Positions 1-11,850 of a stretch of 64,000 bases of DNA are shown here, one piece after another; the first letter of the stretch is position 1, and each line of letters opens with the position of its first letter. The notes under the pieces were generated by a model. The model searched no databases. It was not told where the DNA came from and saw nothing but the letters and a program-made list of their open reading frames with translations. Position numbers and translations under genes: made by a program. This DNA comes from Mauremys mutica (Eukaryota; Chordata; Testudines; Geoemydidae), in contig NC_059075.1 in the NCBI RefSeq assembly GCF_020497125.1, forward strand, positions 39,964,003 through 40,028,002. The letters are read 5' to 3'.

Positions 1-57
1 TGTTGCATAGCCTTGGTCAACTCACTCTGCCTCAGTCTCCCCATTTGAAATACAATA

Positions 58-222
58 CAACTTCAGAGTTACAAACACCAGAGTTACTAATTGACTGGTC
101 AACCACACTCCTCATTTGGCATTGGAAGTACACAATCAGGGAGCAGCAGAGACAAAAAAGAGAAAAAAGCTAACACCGTACAGTACTGTGGTAAATGTAA
201 ACTACTAAAAAGTAAAGAGCCT
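58..222 (+). mobile_element. Tigger/pogo-like MITE, 3'-truncated fragment
   Basis: About 165 bp that aligns along its length with the first half of the complete TIR element at 54724-55034. Both share the AGAGTTACAAACACC terminus, the GGAAGTACACAATCAGG block and the purine-rich stretch after it. The far half, including the second inverted terminus, is missing. It is non-coding and was presumably mobilised in trans by a mariner-superfamily transposase. Confidence 0.7.
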
Positions 223-360
223 ACCTGCAGCCCAGGCTCAGCCACAGGGTGGAGAGAGCTTATATTTGCTGCATACACTCTCCTCTTGTGCAGTCCCATG
301 CTCCTTGAATCAACCTCACCTTCATAATGTTTATGTAAATGTTTTGCTGCTTTGTTCAAG

Positions 361-390
361 ATCACGAGATAAAGATCACGAGATAAAGAT
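361..390. repeat. Short tandem duplication
   Basis: The 14-bp unit ATCACGAGATAAAG occurs twice in direct succession. It is a local replication-slippage type duplication with no coding context. Confidence 0.8.
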
Positions 391-3300
391 GAAAGCCACC
401 CAGAAACAATGGTAGAGTTTAAAACACTTTTCCTTTCACCTCGAATGATTTCACAGCTTTTTATTAAGTATGGATGCAATTGTGTGAGGTGCTGAGCACC
501 ATCGCTTCCTAGTGAACTATCTGGCACTATGTACATAGAGGAGTTACTCCTTCGCATGGGTTAAGAAATCTTTCACTTCACCATGACAGTTCCTTCACCA
601 TTACTGATCTCACATCCTTCCACTTCTGGGCTTTCTCCCACATTCAAGTCTTCAGCAAATCAGCCAGGCAACTCAGTCCCCCACCCCTTCCTTTGTGCTA
701 TCAACATCCACTGCTCTCAGAGTCAATTGAATGCCCAATGTAACAAAACAGGCATTGCTTTCATCTGGCACCCCCTACACTGTGAGCAATGATGTCCAAA
801 GTGCTGACTCCTGAGGGTGGGCATAGGAGAGGAAAACCACAGCCAAGTGAATCAGAGGAATCAACCAGAGGGGAAAGTTGGTCCAACCTTTCCCAAGCTG
901 CATGCATGACTCTATGGCAGACAGAGGCTTCTCTGTTGGGTATAAAGCTAACCAGATAATATTTCTAACACCAACTAGTTGAGTAGCTCTTGCATCTTCC
1001 TGAAGACCCTGCACAAAGACAGCAAAGAATGCCCTCCACCATCCAAGGGCCTTATCTGCATGAGATCTGTGTGGCTAGTTTACTTCATAGGGTTTATGCA
1101 AAGATTTGGGGATGTTTTGGATCAGGTGCGTTCACATACCCAAGCCTTTGCTTTGAGCTTCAGGTTCCAAAGAATAACATGGGGCCCAAGCTGTGAAGTT
1201 CAGCTCCAGATCTGCATTTCCACAAATGCAACACAGCTCTGTTCCATTCAGGATTCTAGCCCTGCTGGGAAGGGGAAGTTGAGAGGAAAGGAGGCAGATT
1301 GCAGAGTTAACTTGTACCCGGGGAAAATGGGACAGTTGCATTCTCCAGTGGCTGGTTGTGGAACAGTGCGGATGCCTTGGAGGCAAGTGTTTTCTGGTTT
1401 CCTTCACCTTACAAGCCCAGGAAATCAGGTGGAAGGTCAGAAAAGCCAGGCCAGAGCAAGGCCAACACCCTCACATGCTCCCTCAAACTGGCCTAAGGAA
1501 GTTCAGACAAGATGGAGAGAGAGACCCACATTCCTGTACAATGAAACCAGAGAAAGGGGAGAAAAGGAAAAGGCTCACTCCATCCTCAGGCACTTTATAA
1601 ACATGGAACCGATACTCCTCTAGCTATGGGGAGGGGAGCCAGAAGATCAGGGTGGGGGTGGGGGCTCTACTGGCTCCTCACACTGCACAGGAAAGTGCTG
1701 TTGGTTTGAGTCATCCCATCAGGCCAGTCATTAAGCAACTCAGATTGTCAGACAAGACACACATGGCACGTATACAGCACACATTAGAGATTTATTGTGT
1801 GAGTGCACATGGTTATTATTAGGAATCATTTATTTCAGCACGGTAGGAGCCATTCTGCATAACTACCCAGGTCTGATTAGTGGAGACTGGCGGGCGGGCG
1901 GGGGGGGGGGAATAGTAGAAGCAAGGGGAAGAGTGGAGGCTGCTACGCACCTTTTGGCCTGACAGGCAACCATGTTTTGGCTTCTAGTTTGTGAAATTTG
2001 CCCCCCTCCATAGCATCAGCTTCAACCCTTTTCTCTCCTGCTTTGCATATGGATTTCCCATAGTGGGATTTTCTATTGGAACCATTATTCCCCCACAGCA
2101 ACCCACAAGAATCCTTAAGGGATAGGACCCCTGCGGCCTTGCTGGTCTCCTGGTGCTAAGGGACAGGAGTATGAGGTGCTGTGCTCAGGAGGAGGGAAAG
2201 CTTCTGGCCAATGGGAGGTAGGGCCAGGGCAGGACTCTAGGCTGCAGGCAGTGCTGTTCTGCCATACCTTTCTCCCCGTTACTGGGACCACGTCACCTCT
2301 CCTCCCCACTAGCTTACACTCCCACTGTGACTCCCTCCTTGCTGCTGCTGCTGGTCTCTAACACCTTCTCTCAGGCCAGGAGCTAGCCTGGGAAGAAGGG
2401 TGCATTGGAAAGGCAAGACCAAGGCATGGAGTCTAAACTGGCTCCACCTGGGGAATCAGGAAGGGGTGGGCTGGCGGAGGGAGCACAGAGGGCCCAAAGA
2501 GACAGTGGCTTCTCCGAGAGCTCATCAGTGGGGACCAGAGAAGAGCTAGAAGGGCAAGAAAAGACTCATTAGCCCTGATAATAGAGAGAGAAGGAGGAGT
2601 GAGGCAGAGCCCTCTCTGCAGCACAGGAAGCAGAGGACAAAATTAGTCCCTCAGCTTAGAATCTAAGGACCAGCATCCTCAGGGTCCCAAGGGCACCGGA
2701 CAATGCAGCATCTGGCTTCTAATAAAAAAATCACTATTATGCCTATGCAGCATCTCCAGTGCCTTGGCAAGGAAGGAGGATGCTTTAGTCATTAAAATAA
2801 CTAATAAGAGTAGGAAGGGCAGGTGACTGTGTAGGGTGGGGCACTAATGTAACTGAGACAGAGGGGTTTTTCAAGGGGTGGGATGTTGGTTTCCCCTCCT
2901 TCAATTCTATGGATATAGTTTTATTTAATATCTTTAGAACTAGTTGGATTAGCAATTGCCAGACCTAAAAGCACCAGAATGCGTAACTTCCCCTCTGCTG
3001 GCGGGGGGGGGGGGGGCGGTGTCAGTGAGCCATGATCCACACACACTTCACCTTCCTACCTCCAGAGGCTGAAAAGACATCACAGCCTGATTCACACACA
3101 AGCTGCTGTTCTAGTCTTGTGCTTGGTGATACTTGTGTTGTTTTAGCACCAGGGCAGGATGTTCAGATAAAGTTGGGAGTGGTGAAAGGAAGGTGCCGAG
3201 GGTATCGCCATCTCTCCCATATACATGCAATCACAGCTGTGCGCAGAAGCCCATGCACACAGCACTGTCCCTAGAGTCCAGCCTGCTATGCCACTCAAAC

Positions 3301-4688
3301 TCACATGAAGAGCTCTGCACACTAGTTAGCTTTGCAGTGAATGTAATGCCAGCAACAGGGGCCCAACTGGCAGCTGTTGCGACTGAGATCCCCATGTAGT
3401 CACAGAAAAGACACACTCTGGCCAGTGCCAGGGAAGCGTCCCCAAGACTCTATCATAAATGTGCCTCAACCCTGTCATGGTATTAGAGAGGATATCAATC
3501 TCGGTGACCCACTCATTCTTCAGCCCCTCTGCAGAAGCTCCCATCATGGAGGCCAGTGAGGGCCAAGCAAGATGAAGGTTTATGTGAGAGAGACTCCTTC
3601 CCTCAGTGAACTTGCCTGACACCCACCAACTATTTCACACAGGGGTTACTGAACTTCCACTGGCAGAGCCTGTCAATAGTGTCCATCAAACCTAGTTATA
3701 CAGGGTGGAAATGATCTCGCCTCAGGGACCCTCTCAGCCATAAAGGGCCTAACATGGAGAAGAGCATTGGTTTGTGGAAAGCCACTCATAGACCCTCCCA
3801 GCCAGAGAGTTTGCAGACATGGAGCGAGGGGATTGGAAAGGGACAAGGGACTGGGTTTCAAGCAAGAGGATGGATCTCTTTGAGACAGCAGTTGTTTTTC
3901 GACTTTGACTGAATGCGATCTTGGATTTGCAAGGGGCCTGCTCTAGCTCCACACACCCCCAGTGCTTTCAAGAGATGGACTCCAGCACTTAGTCCAGATC
4001 CAATTCTCTGTGGTCACAGACCAGTTTTCACGTAGGCCCATCTATTTAAACAGATAATAAATCGCAGCAGCATTGTTCTCACTGAAGACCTCCTGACAAT
4101 AAAGAAAGAGACCATTACAACAGTCTTACCTACTGCACCACAGGTGTGTGTCATGTCACTCAGAATGCAAGGCTCAGAACTGTTACATGAGCACAAGTCT
4201 AAAGCTTTCCAGCGAAAACACTATGGGCTTGGGTAGAAAAGGGACATTGTGATCCAAACCCACCATTCAATGCAAGGTCAAGGGAGGGGCAGAACCCTGG
4301 AAAGGGACCTCAACCACTTCTCTCCCACCCAGGCAAAGGCTCTTCTCAATGTCCTGCTGCATCTGAAGCTAGTGTAAAGTTTCCACATGTACTTGTTTGC
4401 TCTATTGGACAAATTTGTCGTGTCATGATATCTTGATGTGCAGGCTCAAAATAATCTGGAGGAACCATCAACGATGCTGCTACTGTCATCAGTGGCTCTG
4501 GTGGGAATCAGCCTGATCCCTCAAAACCTGGGACAGATGGCAAACCTAGGAACACTGGTCTGGGCTTCAGGAAGAAATGTGCATTCAGTGTGGCAAAGAA
4601 AAGGCTAGATCCACCTCAGGCATTGTGTGTTTAAAAGAAATTAAATTCTCATCTTAGCCAAATGCCAAGAAAACAAAAGTCTAACCCT
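391..4688. other. Anonymous sequence, no gene recognised
   Basis: I see no supported gene here. Open frames occur, the longest of 214 codons at 979-1623 on the plus strand, but their translations show no domain, signal peptide or compositional bias that would support coding. Homopolymer G tracts lie at 1900-1910 and 3003-3016. Old, unrecognisable repeats probably make up part of the stretch. Confidence 0.6.
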
Positions 4689-4689
4689 A

Positions 4690-4744
4690 CCTCTCTCTCT
4701 CTCTCTCACACACACACGCACGCACACACACACATATACACACA
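4690..4744. repeat. Compound (CT)n(CA)n microsatellite
   Basis: An uninterrupted CT run passes into a CA run with a few CG and TA interruptions. The alternating purine-pyrimidine half could adopt Z-DNA. It is likely length-polymorphic. Confidence 0.95.
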
Positions 4745-5274
4745 GCTTCTCATAAATAGAGGCTGCCAATTGACTAACAGATCATGACTCACCTCTCTGT
4801 CAATCAGACACCCAATCAATGATGAAAGATCATTTCACTTATGACACAAGATCTGCTGTGCATTAACACATTGCTGTGAGTATGTGGGAAGCTGCAGTGA
4901 AATAGAGCTGGCTAGATACAAAATCTGAAATTTGTGCTCTTGTTGAATAACCACTTGGATTCTCCAATCAGGGAACAGAGGTAATACTTTGAAATGTATG
5001 TATCTCGCCAACAACAGGATGAATTTTGCATATTCATGGTGACCTGTTTGCAAATTATATGCAGACTATGGATTATTCGCTGAAGAAATTAATCAGTAAT
5101 GTCAAATAGTCAAACTTTGAAAATATGCAGTTTGTTTGCAGACAGAGAGAGGTAATATCTGGCAAATAAATGAATGATTACAAACTATTGCCCCCGTTCT
5201 AGTCCTGGTGGGGTGAAATTACTCAGCAAGAGAGGGCTGTATAAAGAAGTCAAAATGGCTTCCTGTAGGAGCAG

Positions 5275-5470
5275 GCTCAGTGAATCAGACCTTTATCTAA
5301 TCCAGCAAAACTCAATACCAGATGTTTCAGAGGAAGGTATAAAACATCTTGGCAGCACCTGACCCACTGTGCCAAACTATACCCTATAGGTAAAAGGTAT
5401 GCCCTCCTGATTCCCACAATGTTTTTGCCCTAGAGCATGAGACTTGAGGGCCCTTATACATTTTGATCTA
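5275..5470 (-). mobile_element. CR1 LINE 3'-UTR relic
   Basis: The stretch holds the CR1 3'-untranslated signature in reverse orientation: an ACCAGATGTTTCAGAGGAAGG-like block, also seen at 8693-8714 beside a clear CR1 reading frame. A diverged run on the proximal side resembles CR1 3' UTR. It is strongly eroded, so the limits are approximate. Confidence 0.5.
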
Positions 5471-5527
5471 ACTTTCAAACTCCTTAGCATGGGGGAACAC
5501 CTTTTACTTTTGTATACCACTAAGACC

Positions 5528-5772
5528 TTGAGGTCTCCATCTAGACCCGGATTCCATTGTGCTAGGCGCTGTCTGCACACACACAAATAGGAAGACGCAG
5601 TCCCTGCCCCAACTAGTTTACAATGTAAATACACAAGGGTGGGAGAAAGGAAGGATTATAATCCACCGTTTTACAAACTGCCAACTGAGACAAAGAAAAA
5701 TTAAGTGATTTATTTAAGATCCCAGGAACACCGCGATATAGGTACGATTTGAACCCGCATCTCCTGAGTGAC
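5528..5772 (-). mobile_element. MIR/CORE-type SINE with L2-like tail
   Basis: In reverse orientation, an L2-like tail (TTGTGCTAGGCGCTGT and CAGTCCCTGCCCCAA blocks) is followed by the CORE region. That region ends in a GATTTGAACCCGC block, the reverse-strand counterpart of the tRNA-derived box B region. The order fits a tRNA-derived CORE-SINE. The copy is old, with many substitutions. Confidence 0.7.
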
Positions 5773-5779
5773 CAGATAG

Positions 5780-7468
5780 CAAGTGTGAAAAATCGGGATT
5801 AATTAATTAATGTGTGTAAAATGAGCTGAAGTAATGTACTGACTAGTGTGTAATGTATCACCACTGCCCTCTACTGGATGGAATTGGAACTGCTAAGCTG
5901 TGTGTCATAGGCCATATACTGCTTCGATTAATTGAGATGCTCCTTCAGCTGAAGTGGTAGGATCTCATGCATGGCTTCAGAAGAGAAGGTGTCTGTTGCT
6001 GCCAGGAAGTTCCAAGTGGCAGCAAAATGGCAATCACAAAGCCCTCTTGGGTGGGCATGAATTTGTTTCAATATTATATGCTATTAACTTAAAATAATAT
6101 GTAGACTCAAAGCCTGTAAACATTAAAAACAGAGCTCCTTTGTATGTGAAAAAGCAAGGGAGGACTGCTCTCCTATCTTCAGTGTCTTTGTCTCCTAAAC
6201 ATAAATAGGTAACTTCCTTTCCTTTAAACTACATTCTTCCATGAGATGAGCTGCTAAGCAAATGCCTCTCTGTCAACCTCACTTGCAAGAAGTGTGTCCT
6301 TTGTGTGCTCTGACAGGTCTTTTCTACATATGTTCCTTTCTGCACTGCTGAAGGCCCCTTAGCTTGCAGCTGCTTTAACTTCTAAAAATAAGAATAAAGC
6401 TGAGAAACTATGTAGTTCTGAAGACAGAAGCTCTACAATGAGGCTTTTGTATTCCCTAGCCAAACAGCAGGAGGAAACTTTGCTTAGGATTTCCCTCTGC
6501 TAACATCAAGTCTGTCTCTAATGTCCTGCAGGCTCTGTGCATAGCCCCATCCCTTCCTTTGCAGAGAGAAACAACTCAGGCTTGCCGACAAGACGTGTCC
6601 TCAGTGCTGCATCTCTATTTATACTGCATAGCATTACCTCACTTCCAGCCAATCAAGGCTCTTCATGCCTCAACACCTTCTCCTCACATTGTGCTGCACC
6701 CACCACTGGACCAGCCTATTGCCGTGGCGAGCATGGGGGAGTTCAGAAAATAACATGCAGCTCCGTAGTTAGTATTTGGAGGAGAGACAAATAGAAATAG
6801 CACAACTGAACCTAAGAAAAGTGGGTTGTCAGCATTCATATTTCCTGCCTGCAAAATTTAAAGAAGGCAGAATAAAATGTACAAGCAAGGTAACAGGAAG
6901 CTCTCTCCTGCTAAATGGGTTTTCCTGGCTTCATGGCTTGGTCGCCACGGCTGGTAACAAGGTGACCCTCCTGTCTCCAGAGAGGCATTTCAAGAGTATG
7001 ATTGAGAACTGCAACACGAGCCGCATGATTTCAGACAGGGTAGGAACCAGGTGGGGAAAGCGCCAAGACCTCACAGCTCACACCCCCAATGTGGTACAAA
7101 GCTAAGATCCCAAGAGAACAACTCCCCCCGCCCCCTATAGAGCTTCCCAACCCTTTCTTGAGACACTCCTCTCCATTTTAAGCAGCCCCATTTCAGAGAC
7201 TCTCATGCATCACTGAGGCATGAGACTCTGAGAGGCGTGTATTTTATCTTGATGTTACCTTACTTGAAAGATTTTGCTCAAGGCAAAACTAGGGCTGATA
7301 CAATATTTCTTAAAAAGAAAAAGTGGGGGAAACCATTATAAATCTTTACAGGGTGTTCAATGTTTTTACCCAAACAGTGATCCAGTGATAACGACTCCAT
7401 AGCTGTGAGATGTGCATGTATTGTTAATAGCTTTTCACACATGGCCAGGCCAAACACAAGACACATAC
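5780..7468. other. Anonymous sequence, no gene recognised
   Basis: No coding, RNA or clear repeat signal. Short open frames near 6537-7105 have no recognisable domains and no supporting splice or start context. Confidence 0.55.
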
Positions 7469-7480
7469 TAATGAAGCAGA

Positions 7481-7576
7481 AGCAGCAAAGAGTCTTGTGG
7501 CACCTTATAGACTAACAGACGTTTTGGAGCATGAGCTTTCGTGGGTGAATACCCACTTCGTCGGATGCATGTCACG
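7481..7576 (-). mobile_element. Short Penelope-related retroposed insertion with 12-bp TSD
   Basis: A 96-bp insertion flanked by the exact direct repeat TAATGAAGCAGA at 7469-7480 and 7577-7588. The body shares the AGCAGCAAAGAGTC, GTGGCACCTTATAGACTAAC and GTGGGTGAATACCCAC blocks with the insertions at 50136-50337 and 50561-50688. It lacks the further GGGGTAGCCGTGTTAGTCT block of the copy at 50561 and so is truncated. The TSD shows it is one integration event. The link to Penelope-like elements is inferred from the hammerhead-like fold shared with PLE tails elsewhere in the window. Confidence 0.8.
7529..7568 (-). ncRNA. Hammerhead-ribozyme-like motif, core mutated
   Basis: Read on the minus strand: GCAT (stem I), CCGACGA (core), an unpaired A, a six-base-pair hairpin GTGGGT/ACCCAC with an ATTC loop, GAAA, GCTC, then ATGC closing stem I. 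A canonical hammerhead core is CUGANGA plus GAAA. Here the second core base is C instead of U, so self-cleavage is not expected. The minimal AGCU stem III would favour cleavage as a dimer, as described for PLE-associated hammerheads. Confidence 0.55.
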
Positions 7577-7854
7577 TAATGAAGCAGAGAAGAAGTTGGG
7601 ACTATGGCTCTCTCCATAATTTAAGGGAATCAGTGCTGTACTAGGAACAAAGAGGATCCTGAGAATAAGCTCTACAAAAAGTGAGACAAGCTCTGGAACA
7701 ACTCAAGGAAAGTTACCTGATAGAACCACTGTCTATTCACTGTGATAGCCATGGTTCAAGTCTTAGCTGTGGCAATATATAGGATGCATGCATATGGCAA
7801 AGTCCGGTTGCTGACTGGGAATTTCATTCATAGGATTCCCCATAATGCATCATG

Positions 7855-8632
7855 TAGCGAGGTGGCCTGGTTCCCAGCCGCTCCGGAGGAGGACGAGCCC
7901 CTCCAGACGCCAAAGTGGGTGGAGCCAGTGGAGCTTGCACCCGCCCCCCAGAGGTCAGGGCACAGAACAGGAAGTACAAAAGCCAAACCCCAGAGCTCAG
8001 TAGAGCCCCGGCTGCCAGAGAAGCCAGATGCCTGTGGCCTAGCTGCCGGTGGAGAGACTCCTGCAGTCTGCAGTCGACCCAAGAATTGGCCAGACCAGCT
8101 GAGGCCTGATGCCGACCAGACCAGAGAAGCTGTTAAGCCTGCCGATGGCAAGCTACCTGGAGAAGCTGCAAAGCCTACCGCTTGCCGAATACCCCGAGGA
8201 GCCCATGGTGCTTCATTCCGTGGAGGACACCGTCACGACGCAGGTACCTCTAGAGGTAGGAAGTAGCCCGGGGGCAGCCGACCCTAGTCTGGCTGCAGCA
8301 CACCCAGAGCCAATGTCAGTGTGTTGCGGTCCGGATCCCCACTGACGCAGCAGCAGGTTGTCTACTGCTGCTAGGGCCCCGGGCTGGGACGCAGTGCAGT
8401 GGGTGGGCCTGCATCCCCCCTGCCACCCAACGTGTGGATGGCAGTCTCCCTCTCTCCCTGGTCCTTTAGAGCTAGGACCTGGGTGTCCTAAACCTATTTG
8501 TTTGCTCAGCCCCTGCTTGAGGGCCTGAGCTCCTGACTGTTTGCTGCCCTGCCAGGCTAATTCCCCAATTCACCGGACTTAAGTAGCGAGGTGGCCAGGT
8601 TCCCAGCCACCCCGGAGGGGGACGAGCCCCGG
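7855..8632 (+). repeat. GC-rich repeat bracketed by 46-bp direct repeats, possible retroelement fragment
   Basis: A 46-bp block beginning TAGCGAGGTGGCC at 7855-7900 recurs at 8584-8630 with only about four mismatches. Between them lies about 680 bp of GC-rich sequence unlike its AT-richer surroundings. It holds overlapping open frames in several phases (174 codons at 7742-8266 plus, 107 codons at 7828-8151 minus). None shows a gag, protease or RT motif. The spacing could reflect a tandemly repeated retroelement internal region or a degenerate LTR pair. The class is not assigned. Confidence 0.55.
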
Positions 8633-8647
8633 CCGAACCCCTCTACA

Positions 8648-9779
8648 CATCAGGTCTGTGGTCCACCTAGTTCAGTGTCTCGGACAGTGGCCAGTACCAG
8701 ATGCTTCAGAGGAAGGTGCAAGAACCCCAGAGTAAGCACATATGAGAGAATTTGCCTCCATGAAGATTCCAGCCTAATCCCTAAAAGTTAGAGACTGCCT
8801 TTTTGAATCTTGCTAAATTTTGGACCGCAAAAACAACCTGTGGCAGTGAACTTATCAAGCTTAGTCTTGAAGCCAGATATGTCTTTTGCCCCCACTACTC
8901 CCCTTGGAAGGCTGTTCCAGAACTTCACTCGTCTAATTTCAAGTCTAAATTTCCTAATGTCCAGTTTATATCCATTTGTTCTTGTGTCCACATTGGTTCT
9001 GAGCTTAAATAATTCCTCTCCCTCCCTGATATTTATCCCTCTGATATATTTATAGAGAGCAATCATATCTCCCCTCAGCCTTCTTTTGGTTAGGCTAAAC
9101 AAGCCAAGCTCTTTGAGTCTCCTTTCAAAAAACAGGTTTTCCATTCCTTGGATCATCCTAGTAGCCCTTCTCTGTACCTGTTCCAGTTTGAATTCATCCT
9201 TCTTAAACATGGGAGACCAGAACTGCACACAGTATTCCAGATGAGGTCTCACCAGTGCCTTGTATAACGGTACTAACACCGCATTATCTTTACTGGAAAT
9301 ACCTCCCCTGATGCATCCCAAGATAGCATTAGCTTTTTTAATGGCCATATCACATTGGCGGCTCATAGTCATTCTGTGATCAACCAATACTCTGAAGTCC
9401 TTCTCTTCCTCTGTTACTTCTAACTGATGCATCCCCAATTTATAACAAAAATTCTTATTAATCCCTAAATGCATGACCTTGCACTTTTCACTATTAAATT
9501 TCATCCTATTACTCCAGTTTACAAGGTCATCCAGATCTTCCTGTATGATATCCCGGTCCTTCTCTGTATTAGCAATACCTCACAGCTTTGTGTCATCTGC
9601 AAACTTTATTAGCACATTCCCACTTTTTCTGCCAAGGTCAGTAATAAAAAGATTAAACAAGATTGGTCCCAAAACCGATCTCTGAGGAACTCCACTAGTA
9701 ACCTCCTTCCAGCCTGACAGTTCACCTTTCAGTATGACCTGTTGTAGTCTCCCCTTTAACCAGTTCCTTATCCACATGT
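8648..9779 (-). mobile_element. CR1 LINE, 5'-truncated, minus strand
   Basis: The copy comprises the C-terminal part of ORF2 (8788-9777) and its 3' UTR (8648-8787) in reverse orientation. It is truncated at the 5' side just upstream of the RT catalytic motif, the usual result of incomplete target-primed reverse transcription. It is among the best-preserved CR1 coding stretches in the window and so is relatively young. Confidence 0.92.
8788..9777 (-). pseudogene. CR1 ORF2 reverse transcriptase C-terminal fragment
   Basis: Encodes the palm-to-C-terminus part of a non-LTR retrotransposon polymerase. The upstream piece (9580-9777) has SGVPQRSVLGPILF, the RT motif B region (usually PQGS, here PQRS), and FADDTKL, the catalytic motif C with its paired aspartates. 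A single TGA follows TKL. The downstream piece (8788-9504, 238 codons) runs [35 protein letters not shown] and RRLRGDMIALYKYIRG, the conserved CR1 thumb and tail. The polymerase would copy CR1 RNA at a nicked chromosomal site, but the endonuclease half is absent. It is a dead fragment. Confidence 0.9.
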
Positions 9780-10127
9780 GTCACATGAGGATGATGCATT
9801 TACTGAGCTCCCAGAGGAGTTGTCACAATTAATTAATGACCGAAAGAAGCTTTGAGGTTCTTGAACAAAAGGTGCTATAAAAATGCAAAGAATTAATGTT
9901 ATTAGTGTCTGGCCTCTCAGTTGACAGACACACCACTGAAGAGCTTATTGAAAGGAGCGTTTCTCTCCTTCCTTCCACTCTCCCATCTGCACAGGGATTA
10001 GGAGACAAAAGATAAGAGTGAGAGGACTACTTTGCTCATATGAAGATTCCACTGGCATCATCTTAAACTTTGATCCAGGTTCATGATGCCCTATGTTATA
10101 ATGCTCATTATGGGTCAGGAAAAGGAC
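9780..10127. other. Anonymous sequence
   Basis: Nothing recognisable in this short AT-rich stretch between the CR1 truncation point and a MIR relic. Confidence 0.6.
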
Positions 10128-10320
10128 ACTCATATGCCTCATCTGTAAAATGAGGATAATACTTTCTTGCTCCCACCCTTTCTCTGTCTTGTATATTTAG
10201 ATATAAGCTGTTCAAGGCAGGGACTGTCTCTCATTATCTGTTTTTACAGCACCTAGCCCAATGGGGTTCCAGCTGTGGTGGGAGCTAAGCACTACCACGA
10301 TACAAAAAATATTAATAATA
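10128..10320 (+). mobile_element. MIR/CORE-type SINE 3' half with L2-like tail
   Basis: Contains CATCTGTAAAATGAGGATAAT (end of the CORE region), then the GGCAGGGACTGTCTCT and CAGCACCTAGCCCAATGGGG tail blocks, and ends in an ATAATAATAAA-like simple run. The order and strand fit a plus-strand MIR-type SINE whose tail derives from an L2-like LINE. Confidence 0.7.
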
Positions 10321-10456
10321 AACAACACAAGGAAACTGTTTTCTTTCCTGTGAGGGGCTGTTAACAGTACGTGTGCGTATGTGCAGGGGCCCAAAGAGCT
10401 GTGTCAGCCTTGTGTAGCCCTGGGAGCTGAGGACTCAGGGAGCTCTCACTTTAGAG

Positions 10457-10642
10457 CAGTGGTCCCGCATACTGTCCAGCGGATTTTTGGTGGCATTTCG
10501 GCGGTGACGCCTCTGGATGACGCTGCTTGTCGGCGGCGATGCCTATTGACGTTGCTGCTTCTTGGCGGCATTTCGGTGGATGATCGTCTGCCAGCCACGG
10601 TCCTCGGTGGTGGCGCCGGACGAAAAAGGTTGGGGACCACTG
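10457..10642. mobile_element. hAT-type MITE with perfect 8-bp TSD
   Basis: A 186-bp element with CAGTGGTCCC at one end and GGGGACCACTG at the other. It is flanked by the identical 8-bp repeat CTTTAGAG (10449-10456 and 10643-10650). An 8-bp TSD with CAG-type termini is the hAT signature. The interior is CpG-rich with GGCATTTCGG blocks, and a second copy of the family lies at 24229-24432. Non-coding. Confidence 0.9.
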
Positions 10643-10650
10643 CTTTAGAG

Positions 10651-11714
10651 CATTTGCCAAGTCTAATTTTGTTCTGTGTATTCTGCCCCTGTGCTCCTCC
10701 TGGAGGGATAGGACAGGAAGACTCCATCAGGGCGTGGCTGGTCAGAGCTCTCTCCCCACAGAGGCAAAGGGTGAAGTATACCTCAGAGCTAACTCTCCAC
10801 CATTCACACCTTCACCTATCTGCAGGTTTCAGCAGCTCTTCGCTTGTGGACAGGGGAGAAGGCTGAAACCCTTGGAGAGAGTAAATCCACTCTAACATTT
10901 CAGGGCATCAGCTGATCTCTGCAGGGGTCAGGAAATTCACACCCATCCCCCCAGGTTACAGCACTGCAGAACAGAGCATGTGTATTATGGGGTGGGGGTT
11001 CACCTTGCTTTGAACAGAAAGTGGCCACTGCTAGAGATTGGATGCATGATTAGATGGATCTGGTCTGTTTTATTGCGGTAAATCCTGTGACAAAGAAGAG
11101 ATGAAGCCTAGTTTGAGTTCATGAATGCTCAGGCTATGGCTGAAACTGGGCTTTGTTCTCTCCTCACTCCCTTCTTCAAGAGGAATTTTCACTAATGGCT
11201 TTGGTGCAAACTCCAGCTCCACATTTCTGAGCCAACACCATATCAGCATGTCTCATAGGTTAGGATACTGCAGCTTCCCGCAAGAGGCCTGACCGCTACA
11301 ATTGCATCCTGGGGGCAACATTTACAACAGCTGGAATTCTCCAACTAGCCTAATAATAGCAAATACACACAGTGTTACAGCAATCAACCAACAAGGGGCA
11401 GCCCAAGGCTAGGTACAAACTGGCTGCTAGATTCCAGGAAGATCTCAAAATGCAAAGCACTGAAGGGAGGCTTGCCCCTACTATAAAATACATACTACAG
11501 TATACTACAGCTCAAGACACTAGAGACCTGGTTTTCAGAGGTGCTAAATGCCTACAACTTCAGCTGAAGTCAATGGGATCTGCGAATACTTAGCACCTCT
11601 GGACAGTCCATATCCTACCTTCTGACACACACGTCCTACTGACTTCCAGGAGAGAGAATGCAGATAAAATGGACTGAGGCAAAATTAATCTGTTTAGCCA
11701 TAGTACCGTCCAAG
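10651..11714. other. Anonymous sequence, no gene recognised
   Basis: No gene, RNA or clear repeat family recognised. Confidence 0.55.
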
Positions 11715-11850
11715 GCAAGCCAGTAGTATCCCCAATTTATACATGGGGAAACTGAGGCACAGGGAAATTTTACTAGCCCAAAGTTGCTCAATAAGTGAGT
11801 AGCAGTGCTATGCACAGAATCCAGAAGTCTCAACCATCTGAAAAGCGAGG
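11715..11850 (-). mobile_element. MIR/CORE-type SINE relic
   Basis: The reverse-strand CORE block (CATGGGGAAACTGAGGCACAG, then a degenerate GTTGCTCAATAAGTGAGTAGCAG equivalent) is recognisable. Both ends are eroded. Confidence 0.6.

Noticed and set aside
979..1623. 214-codon open frame on the plus strand
   Set aside because: No recognisable domain or signal, several overlapping frames on both strands of similar length, and no repeat or gene context. Chance openness is the simplest reading.
5744..5760. tRNA gene suggested by a GATTTGAACCCGC block
   Set aside because: The block is the box B-like region of a reverse-strand MIR SINE. No cloverleaf can be drawn around it.
7742..8266. 174-codon frame as a possible host gene
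   Set aside because: It starts outside and runs into a repeat with 46-bp direct duplications, and the opposite strand is also open. No motif supports it.
7855..8632. CRISPR-like direct repeats
   Set aside because: Only two copies 729 bp apart, in a vertebrate genome, with no spacer periodicity.
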